NCBI GenBank assembly: GCA_963842795.1 | Contig: CAWJHV010000040.1 | Coordinates: 1-64,000 of the forward strand | Direction: 5' to 3' | DNA from: WHSW01 sp963842795 | Lineage (GTDB): Bacteria > Actinomycetota > Thermoleophilia > Solirubrobacterales > 70-9 | Length of the DNA: 64,000 bases | In this document: positions 30,852 through 37,314 of the stretch, in pieces | How positions within the stretch are numbered: the first letter of the stretch is position 1 | Layout of the letters: each line of letters begins with the position of its first letter | Notes under the pieces: model-generated | What the model was told of the DNA's origin: nothing | The model's database searches: none | Seen by the model: the letters and a program-made list of their open reading frames with translations, nothing else | Program-made: the position numbers and the translations under genes

Positions 30852-31403
30852 CTAGGCGTCGCGGGCGGCCCGCCAGTCGGAGGCCAGGAGGCCCCACACC
30901 ACGGAGTCGCTGAACTCGCCGCCGACCAGCCAGCGCTCGCGCAGCAGGCCCTCGCGGCTGAAGCCGAGGCGCTCGAGCGAGCGGGTCGAGGCGGCGTTGT
31001 CGGGGTGGGTGTCGGCCTCGAGGCGGTGCAGGCCGAGGTCGTCGAACGCGTGGTCCACGACGCGCCGCTGCGCCTCGCCGGCGTAGCCCCGGCCCCAGTG
31101 CTCGCGGCCGAGGATGTAGCCGAGCTCGGCACGCGGCTGGTCGGCGTCCGGCATCAGCGTGACCGATCCCAGCACGCGCCCGTCGGCCTTCCGCTCGATC
31201 GCCCACTGCAGCGCCTCGCCGCGCTCGACCTCGCCGATGATCGACTCGACCACCTCGCGGGTCCGCTCCCGGTCCGGATGCGGGGTCGAGCTCCAGTAGC
31301 GCATCACCTCGGGATCCGAGTAGATGCCGAAGAGGTCGTCGACGTCGTCAGGCCGCCACCCGCGCAGCGTCAGACGCTCTGTCTGCAGCGTCGAGAGGGT
31401 CAG
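30852..31403 (-). CDS. GNAT N-acetyltransferase, RimJ/RimL type
   Basis: An acetyl-CoA-dependent acyltransferase with TERLTLRGWRPDDVDDLFGI, the acetyl-CoA loop LGREHWGRGYAGEAQRRVVD, and the C-terminal NAASTRSLERLGFSREGLLR. No ATG, GTG or TTG lies in frame near the expected N-terminus. CTG at 31403, which overlaps the SDR stop as CTGA, gives a normal 183-residue protein and is the best candidate. The real start may differ if an indel is present. It is the last gene of the leuA-VOC-SDR-GNAT unit. The acceptor substrate is unknown. Confidence 0.8.
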   Translation of the reverse strand: MTLSTLQTERLTLRGWRPDDVDDLFGIYSDPEVMRYWSSTPHPDRERTREVVESIIGEVERGEALQWAIERKADGRVLGSVTLMPDADQPRAELGYILGREHWGRGYAGEAQRRVVDHAFDDLGLHRLEADTHPDNAASTRSLERLGFSREGLLRERWLVGGEFSDSVVWGLLASDWRAARDA

Positions 31404-32152
31404 CGCTTCTCGGCCGACGGACGGACGAGGATCTCGTTGATCGCAGCGTGCTCGGGCTGGGAGACGGCGAACACGATCGCGTTGGCGATGTCGGCGGCCT
31501 CGAGGACCTTGCCGGTGTTCTCCTTTACCTGCTTGATCCGCTCGACCACCATCGGGTTGGTGTTGTGCCCCTGTAGCTCGGTGTCGACGTAGCCGGGCTC
31601 GACGCAGGTCACCCGGACGCCGATGTGCGCGCCCTCCTGGCGGAGCGCCTCGGAGTAGCCCACCACCCCCCACTTGGTCATGTTGTAGACGCCGGTGCCG
31701 AGCGTCGCCGTGCGCCCGGCGACCGAAGCGACGTTGACCACGTCCCCTCCCCCGCCGTCGCGCATCAGCGGCAGCGCGTAGTGGGTGCAATACAGCAGCC
31801 CGAGGCAGTTGACCTCGATCATCCTCCGCCACTCCGCCGGGTCGGCTCCCTGGAGCGGACCGAGGAGCATCACGCCGGCGTTGTTGATCAAGCAGTCGAG
31901 CCCGCCGAGCTCCGAGTGCGCGGTCTCGACCAGCGCCTTGGCCTGCTCCTCGTCGGTGATGTCGGTCTCGATCGCGACCGCGGTGCCGCCGTCGTTGTCG
32001 ATCCGCGTGGCGAGGTCGTCCAGTCGGTCCTTCCGGCGCGCTCCGAGCGCCACCGCGGCACCCTCGGCCACGAGCGCCAGCGCGGTCGCCTCGCCGATCC
32101 CCGACGAGGCTCCCGTGATCAGCGCCCTGCGTCCTTGCAGCGATCCAGCCAT
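31400..32152 (-). CDS. Short-chain dehydrogenase/reductase (classical SDR)
   Basis: A 250-residue NAD(P)-dependent oxidoreductase: ALITGASSGIGEATALALV for cofactor binding, CLINNAGVMLLGPLQ, a serine in NVASVAGRTATLGTGVYNMTK, and catalytic YNMTK. The basic residues GARRKDRL after the second strand suggest NADP(H). It matches the YdfG/clavaldehyde-type group. It lies ten bases after the VOC gene and its stop overlaps the acetyltransferase start. Confidence 0.9.
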   Translation of the reverse strand: MAGSLQGRRALITGASSGIGEATALALVAEGAAVALGARRKDRLDDLATRIDNDGGTAVAIETDITDEEQAKALVETAHSELGGLDCLINNAGVMLLGPLQGADPAEWRRMIEVNCLGLLYCTHYALPLMRDGGGGDVVNVASVAGRTATLGTGVYNMTKWGVVGYSEALRQEGAHIGVRVTCVEPGYVDTELQGHNTNPMVVERIKQVKENTGKVLEAADIANAIVFAVSQPEHAAINEILVRPSAEKR

Positions 32153-32162
32153 CGGCCCCACC

Positions 32163-32582
32163 CTATCCCGGCGAGGACGTGTATTGCTCCCAGAAACCGG
32201 GCGCCGGCTCGATCTGCTCGACGACGTCGACCCATACGCCCGCCGGGTCGCGGAGGCCGAAGCGGCGCTGGCCCCAGGGCTCATCCGTGAGCGTGTGATC
32301 CACGTCGACCCCGAGCGCCCGCATGCGCTCGAACTCCGCCGCCGCATCACCGACCTGGAGCGTCAGCAGGATTCCATCCCCGGTGAACGCCTCCGGGCCG
32401 GGAGGCCGTGACGGATGGTCGGGCGCCATGAACGCGATGCCGTGGGGGCCGTCCGGGGCGCTCAGGTATACGAACCAGGTCGCCTCGAAGACGACGCCAA
32501 ACCCGAGCGCGCGGGTGTAGAAATCGCGACAGGCAGCCATCCTGTCGGTGACGACGACCGGATAGGCGGCTTCGAGCTCCAT
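32163..32582 (-). CDS. VOC-superfamily (glyoxalase/bleomycin-resistance fold) protein
   Basis: A 139-residue protein with two beta-alpha-beta-beta-beta modules: YPVVVTDRMAACRDFYTRAL, GFGVVFEATWFVYLSAPDG, then VGDAAAEFERMRALGVDVDH and FGLRDPAGVWVDVVEQIEP, where the final glutamate would be a metal ligand. Members range from dioxygenases to resistance proteins, so the function is open. It begins two bases after the leuA stop and is probably co-transcribed. Confidence 0.85.
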   Translation of the reverse strand: MELEAAYPVVVTDRMAACRDFYTRALGFGVVFEATWFVYLSAPDGPHGIAFMAPDHPSRPPGPEAFTGDGILLTLQVGDAAAEFERMRALGVDVDHTLTDEPWGQRRFGLRDPAGVWVDVVEQIEPAPGFWEQYTSSPG

Positions 32583-32584
32583 GT

Positions 32585-34159
32585 TCAGGGCCCCGGGGTC
32601 GCCGGCGCGCTCGCCGCCTCGGCGGTTAGGCCCTCGGCCTCACGCACCGCGGCTCCCTCGAGCGCGTTGGACATCGCGCGGATGTAGGCGCGGGCCGAGG
32701 CCTCGAGGATGTCGGTGGCGACCCCCTGGCCGCTGGCGAGGCGTCCGTGCGCCCGCACCATCGCCGTCACCTCGCCGAGCGCGTCCTCGCCCTCGGTGAC
32801 GGCCGAGACCGTGTACTGGCGAAGCTCGGACTCGACCCCGGTCGCGACGCGGATGGCGCCGAAGATCGCGTCGACGGGCCCGTCGCCGCCGGACTCGCCG
32901 ACCGCCTCGGTGCCGTCCGGCATCGTCACCGCCACCTTCGCCAGCGGCTCGCGCCGGCTCGAGGCCTCGACGTCGAACCAGGCGAGCTCGTAGCTCGCCG
33001 TGCCCTCGCGCACCTGATCGGAGACGATCGCCTCGAGGTCGAGCGCGGTCACCTGCTTCTTCTTGTCCGCGATCGCCTTGAAGCGCTTGAACGCCTCGTT
33101 GAGAGCGCCGCCCTCGACCTTGAAGCCGAGCTGCTCGAGCGCGTCGCGGAGCGCGTGGCGCCCGGAGTGCTTGCCGAGCACGATCGAGTTCGACTCCAGC
33201 CCGACGTCGCTCGGATCCATGATCTCGTAGGTCGTCCGCTCCTTCAGCACCCCGTCCTGGTGGATGCCGGACTCGTGGGCGAAGGCGTTGCGCCCGACGA
33301 CGGCCTTGTTCGGCTGCACCGCGTAGCCGGTGAACCGGGTGACCATGCGCGAGCTGCGCGCGAGCTCGCGCGTGTCGAGGCCGGTGTCGAGGCCGTGCTC
33401 GTCGCGGCGGGTGCGCAGCAGCATCACGATCTCCTCCAGCGAGCAGTTTCCGGCCCGCTCGCCGATCCCGTTGACCGCGCACTCGACCTGCCGCGCCCCG
33501 GCCAGCAGCCCGGCGTAGGAGTTGGCGACCGCGAGCCCGAGGTCGTCGTGGCAGTGAACCGAGAGCTCGACCTCGCGCAGCTCGGGCACGAGCTCGTAGA
33601 GGCGGGCGAAGTAGCGCGTGTACTCCTCCGGGGTCGTGTAGCCGACCGTGTCCGGGATGTTGATCACGTTCGCTCCCTCGGCGACCGCGATCGCGCAGAC
33701 CTCCGCGGTGAACTCGACGTCCGCACGGGTCGCGTCCATGGGCGAGAACTCGACGTCCTCGCAATACGACTTCGCCAGCGCCACGGCGGCCTTCGCCTGT
33801 CCCTTGACGTCGGCGCGCGTGGTCTGCAGCTGGTGGGTGATGTGGATGTCCGAGGTCGAGATGAACGTGTGGATGCGCGGGCGCTCGGAGTCCTTGATCG
33901 CGCCCCAGGCGGCGTCGATGTCGGCCTTGTGGGTGCGCGCGAGACCGCAGATCACCGGGCCCTCGACGTTGCGCGCGATCGCCTCGACCGCCTCGTGGTC
34001 ACCCGGAGAGGTGATCGGGAACCCGGCCTCGATCACGTCGACGCCGAGCCGCGCCAGCTGCTGAGCGATCTCGACCTTCTCCTGCGTGTTGAGGGAGATC
34101 CCGGGGGACTGCTCCCCGTCCCGCAGGGTGGTGTCGAAGATGTGGACCTGTTCGGCCAT
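32585..34159 (-). CDS. leuA: 2-isopropylmalate synthase
   Basis: LeuA condenses 2-ketoisovalerate with acetyl-CoA, the committed step of leucine synthesis, and is normally inhibited by leucine. The 524-residue protein has FDTTLRDGEQSPGISLNTQE, SVHCHDDLGLAVANSYAG and FAHESGIHQDGVLKERTTYE, then a LeuA dimer/allosteric domain. It is the long bacterial form with its regulatory domain. A strong ribosome site (AAGGAGAAGG) precedes ATG 34159. A Leu-codon leader lies 68 bases upstream, so it should be attenuated by leucine supply. VOC, SDR and GNAT genes follow closely on the same strand. Confidence 0.96.
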   Translation of the reverse strand: MAEQVHIFDTTLRDGEQSPGISLNTQEKVEIAQQLARLGVDVIEAGFPITSPGDHEAVEAIARNVEGPVICGLARTHKADIDAAWGAIKDSERPRIHTFISTSDIHITHQLQTTRADVKGQAKAAVALAKSYCEDVEFSPMDATRADVEFTAEVCAIAVAEGANVINIPDTVGYTTPEEYTRYFARLYELVPELREVELSVHCHDDLGLAVANSYAGLLAGARQVECAVNGIGERAGNCSLEEIVMLLRTRRDEHGLDTGLDTRELARSSRMVTRFTGYAVQPNKAVVGRNAFAHESGIHQDGVLKERTTYEIMDPSDVGLESNSIVLGKHSGRHALRDALEQLGFKVEGGALNEAFKRFKAIADKKKQVTALDLEAIVSDQVREGTASYELAWFDVEASSRREPLAKVAVTMPDGTEAVGESGGDGPVDAIFGAIRVATGVESELRQYTVSAVTEGEDALGEVTAMVRAHGRLASGQGVATDILEASARAYIRAMSNALEGAAVREAEGLTAEAASAPATPGP

Positions 34160-34302
34160 GTGGCCTTCTCCTTCTGCTTAAAACCGGATGAACCTTGCTA
34201 TCTCGCGGCTGTCGCGCCGCCCAGCGCTATTCCCCCCGAAGGGGGAGGAGAAGGAGAAGCGCCAGGTTGTCGAGCCGGGGGTTCACCGGTCGGCGAAGCG
34301 TA
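34160..34302 (-). promoter_or_regulatory. leuA leader with attenuator-like structure
   Basis: From the left on the minus strand: TACGCT (34302-34297, candidate -10), the leader peptide gene, and a 6-bp hairpin with a UUCG tetraloop (TCCCCC/GGGGGA, 34246-34231) covering the last leader codons and ending two bases before its stop. Next comes a second stem (GCGGC/GCCGC, about 34217-34202), then the leuA ribosome site. A ribosome stalled on the Leu codons would keep the first hairpin open. No U-run is visible, so control could act on translation as well as termination. Confidence 0.65.
34227..34286 (-). CDS. leuL: Leucine-rich leader peptide of leuA
   Basis: GTG at 34286 opens a 19-residue peptide, VNPRLDNLALLLLLPLRGE, with eight leucines of which five are consecutive (codons CTT CTC CTT CTC CTC). 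Ten bases upstream is a candidate -10, so the peptide is probably translated from a leaderless message, a pattern described for amino-acid leaders in actinobacteria. The peptide ends 67 bases before leuA and overlaps the first hairpin. Its composition and position are those of an attenuation sensor of charged tRNA-Leu. Confidence 0.82.
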   Translation of the reverse strand: MNPRLDNLALLLLLPLRGE

Positions 34303-34367
34303 TCGCACGCCCGGCGCCGGGTGCAGGGTCTGGTCGTTCGGCGCTGAAGAGGGGCGCAGGCACGTAC

Positions 34368-35534
34368 ATGGAGGCCATCGGCATCCAGTCCCGGACCGTG
34401 ATCAAGGTCGTGGCGATCGTCATCGTCGCGGTCGGCGTGGCCGTGCTCCTGAACCACGTGATCGTCGAGATCAAGACGACGATCCGCTGGCTCTGCGCCG
34501 CGATCTTCCTCGCGCTCGCGCTGAGCCCGCTCGTGGACCTGGTGTCGAAGGCCCGGATCCGGGAGCGCTCGCTGCCGCGCTGGGCCGCGATCCTCGTCTC
34601 CTACCTGGTCTTCCTCGCCGCCCTGACCTTCCTCATCCTGGCCGTGATCCCGCCGATCGTGCGCGAGGTCGAGCAGCTCGCGTCCCAGTTGCCCACCTAC
34701 GTCAAGGACTTCCAGCACTGGGCGAACAACAACGAGCAGTTCCAGGAGCTGAACCAGAAGTACGGGATCACGCACCTCCTCACCCAGGAGGCCGAGCAGC
34801 TGCCCTCGAAGCTCGGTGACGCCGCCGGGGCCCTCAAGGAGGTCACGGTCGGGCTGCTCAACAACCTGGTCGAGGCCATCGTCGTGCTCACGCTCGCCTT
34901 CTTCTTGCTCCTCGACGGCGTGGAGCTGTTCGAGCGCCTCACGTCGCGGATGCGCGAGAACGACCGGGCCAAGGGGCGCCGGATCGGGGAGCGGATCGCC
35001 CGCATCGTCCGCTCCTACGTCACGGTCAACCTCTTCCTGGCCGTCCTCGCCGGCGTCTTCACGTGGCTGGCGCTGATGATCCTCGGAGTCGACCTAGCGG
35101 TGCCGCTCGGGGTGCTGGTCGCGATGCTGGATCTGGTGCCGCTGATCGGCTTCACGGTCGGCGGGCTCCTGGTCGCGGTCGTCGCCGCCCTGCACGACTT
35201 CCCCACCGCGCTGATCATCTGGGCGGTGCTGTTCCTGGTCTACCAGCAGCTCCAGGACCGCGTGATCCAGCCGATCTTCTACAAGAGCGCGGTCCGCATC
35301 CAGCCCGCGGTCGCGGTGCTCGTCGTGCTCGCGGGCGCCCAGCTCGCCGGCATCCTCGGCGCCCTGCTGGCGATCCCGACCGCCGCGGCGATGGGCGCGA
35401 TCTTCGACGAGCTGTGGCCGCGCAAGCCCGACGACGGTCAGGACGCCGAGGAGCCCGAGCCCGAGGGCGAGGGCTCGGGGTCCGGCACGGGGGTCGCCGC
35501 CGGTGGTCCCGAGGCCGCGCCGGCCTCCGGGTAG
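34368..35534 (+). CDS. AI-2E (PerM/TqsA) family membrane transporter
   Basis: A 388-residue membrane protein with about seven or eight spans: VIVAVGVAVLLNHVIVEI near the start, LVSYLVFLAALTFLILAVI, then a soluble amphipathic segment (PTYVKDFQHWANNNEQFQEL), then FLLLDGVELFERL, and the paired motif LDLVPLIGFTVGGLLVAVVA with YQQLQDRVIQPIFYK near the end. This is the domain order of the AI-2E transporter family, whose members export small molecules or Na+/H+. Substrate is unknown. The C-terminal 50 residues are acidic and low-complexity and overlap the next gene on the other strand by 97 bases. Confidence 0.87.
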   Translation: MEAIGIQSRTVIKVVAIVIVAVGVAVLLNHVIVEIKTTIRWLCAAIFLALALSPLVDLVSKARIRERSLPRWAAILVSYLVFLAALTFLILAVIPPIVREVEQLASQLPTYVKDFQHWANNNEQFQELNQKYGITHLLTQEAEQLPSKLGDAAGALKEVTVGLLNNLVEAIVVLTLAFFLLLDGVELFERLTSRMRENDRAKGRRIGERIARIVRSYVTVNLFLAVLAGVFTWLALMILGVDLAVPLGVLVAMLDLVPLIGFTVGGLLVAVVAALHDFPTALIIWAVLFLVYQQLQDRVIQPIFYKSAVRIQPAVAVLVVLAGAQLAGILGALLAIPTAAAMGAIFDELWPRKPDDGQDAEEPEPEGEGSGSGTGVAAGGPEAAPASG

Positions 35535-36208
35535 CGCTCGCGGCACAGGCGGTGCCGGTCGTCCTTGTAGAAGAGCCGCGCCCAGAGCGAGTGTGGCTTG
35601 GCCAGCCGGAACGCGGGCACGACGCCAACGGGCCAGAACACGAGTGAGGCCAGCGCCCACCAGAGTTTCTGCTTGATCGCATTGGTGGCCGCGACCCCGA
35701 TCCCGACGAGGCCGTAGGCGCCGACGCCGAAGAAGACCCTGTCCGCGACCGAGTCCGCGAGCGTCACCCAGGAGCTGAAGCCCACCAACAGGACCCCCGC
35801 GGCGCAGCCGGCGATGATCATCGCGTCGACCGACTTGCGGCCGTCCTTCTCCCAGTAGACGTCCTTGAGCTCGAGCCACAGCGCGAACTCGTCGAGCGCC
35901 AGGCCCATGCCGATGGCGAAGAAGGCGGTGACGATCTCCCACCAGGGCGAGCCGGGCTGGTGGACGACGCCCAGGTAGCCGAAGATCATCATCGCGCAGA
36001 TGCCCCAGACGAGGTGGTGGACGTGGGTGCCGCCGACCTCGACGTTCCCGGGCCACCAGCTGACCTGCTTGCGGATCATCCAGGTGCTCATGCGGATGAA
36101 GCCGAACGTGCCCAGCAGGAAGATGAAGAAGACGAACGCCGACAGCCGTCCGCTGTGGACGATCTCACGGTGGAACTCGCTGCCGACGCTGGCGATGATC
36201 GAGAACAC
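35438..36208 (-). CDS. Conserved integral membrane protein of unknown function
   Basis: A 256-residue protein with about six membrane spans: LSAFVFFIFLLGTFGFI, HHLVWGICAMMIFGYLGVVH, IVTAFFAIGMGLALDEFALW, AMIIAGCAAGVLLVGF, VFFGVGAYGLVGIGVAA and LWWALASLVFWPVGVVPA. A conserved-looking segment GTHVHHLVWG and the acidic LALDEFALWLELKDVYW sit on or in spans and could bind metal. The start is GTG at 36208. A proline/serine-rich tail overlaps the transporter gene in convergent orientation by 97 bases. I do not recognise a characterised family. Confidence 0.75.
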   Translation of the reverse strand: MFSIIASVGSEFHREIVHSGRLSAFVFFIFLLGTFGFIRMSTWMIRKQVSWWPGNVEVGGTHVHHLVWGICAMMIFGYLGVVHQPGSPWWEIVTAFFAIGMGLALDEFALWLELKDVYWEKDGRKSVDAMIIAGCAAGVLLVGFSSWVTLADSVADRVFFGVGAYGLVGIGVAATNAIKQKLWWALASLVFWPVGVVPAFRLAKPHSLWARLFYKDDRHRLCRERYPEAGAASGPPAATPVPDPEPSPSGSGSSAS

Positions 36209-36250
36209 GTCGGTGAAGGTATCGGCGCCCGGTGCCCCGGGCTGGAGCGC

Positions 36251-37279
36251 TCAGGGAGTGAGAACGACCTTGCCCACGTTGGCGCGCTCGCCGATCATCC
36301 GATGCGCGTCGCCGGCGCGCTCGAACGGGAAGGCCTCGGCGACCACCGGGATGTACTCGCCGCCGGCGAGTCCCTCGGCCAGCGGCTCGAGCACCCGGTC
36401 GAGGCCCTCGTCGTCCCACCACTTGAGCATGTTGAGGCCGAAGACGCCCTTGTTCTCGTTCATCATCTGGAGGCTGCGCCACCACGGCATCGTCGCCAGC
36501 GGCATCCGCGCGAGGCTGCGCACGACGGCCGGGATGTCGCGCTTCTCCCCCGTCTGCACCTCCGAGAGGCCGTACATGACCAGGCGCCCGCCCGGCCGGA
36601 GGATGCGGTAGTCCTTGCGGAAGCTCGTCGGGCCGATCGCGTCCATGATCAGGTCGAGCCCGACCCCGCCGGTGATCCGCATCGCCTCCTCGGCGAAGTC
36701 CGTGTTGCGGTAGTCGATCGGGTGGTCGACGCCCTGGGCGCGGATCGCGTCGTGCTTGGCGGCCGATGCGGTGCCGAAGATCTCGGCGCCGATGCCCTTC
36801 GCGACCTGCGTCGCGGCGATCCCGACCCCTCCCGCGGCGGCGTGGATCAGCACGCGCTCGCCGCGCTTCAGCCCTCCCATGATCACCAGTGCCGCATACG
36901 CGGTGCCGTAGTTGACCGGAAAGGCTGCCCCCTGCTCGAAGCTGAGCTCGTCCGGCAGCGGTAGCGCCTGATCCGCGGGCACAGTGACCAGCTCGGCATA
37001 ACCGCCGAAGCGGGTGCCGGCGAGCACCCGGTCGCCGACCGTGTGCTCCTCCACCCCGTCGCCCACGCTCTCGACCTCGCCGGCGACCTCGTAGCCGACC
37101 ACGCACGGTGGCGGGGGCGCGTCCGGATAGACGCCCGTGCGCGCCATCAGGTCGGCGAAGTTGATCCCGGCCGCCCGGACGGCGATCCGCACCTCCCCTG
37201 CCCCGACCGTCGGCTCGGGCCGCTGCTCGACCCGGAGCACGTCGCATCCGCCGTGGCTGGTGATGACGACGGCCCTCAC
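36251..37279 (-). CDS. Zinc-independent MDR oxidoreductase (quinone reductase / VAT1-like)
   Basis: A 342-residue NADPH-dependent medium-chain reductase: AVRAAGINFADLMARTGVYP, GYEVAGEVESVGDGVEEHTV, FPVNYGTAYAALVIMGGLKR and the nucleotide site LIHAAAGGVGIAATQVAK. Zinc-binding cysteine and histidine residues are absent. The long insert WWRSLQMMNENKGVFGLNML is characteristic of the VAT-1-like branch. The physiological substrate is unknown. The start is GTG at 37279 and the gene is probably monocistronic. Confidence 0.88.
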   Translation of the reverse strand: MRAVVITSHGGCDVLRVEQRPEPTVGAGEVRIAVRAAGINFADLMARTGVYPDAPPPPCVVGYEVAGEVESVGDGVEEHTVGDRVLAGTRFGGYAELVTVPADQALPLPDELSFEQGAAFPVNYGTAYAALVIMGGLKRGERVLIHAAAGGVGIAATQVAKGIGAEIFGTASAAKHDAIRAQGVDHPIDYRNTDFAEEAMRITGGVGLDLIMDAIGPTSFRKDYRILRPGGRLVMYGLSEVQTGEKRDIPAVVRSLARMPLATMPWWRSLQMMNENKGVFGLNMLKWWDDEGLDRVLEPLAEGLAGGEYIPVVAEAFPFERAGDAHRMIGERANVGKVVLTP

Positions 37280-37314
37280 GCGAGGGACCCTAGCCCCCCG
37301 GGGCCCGCGAGGGC

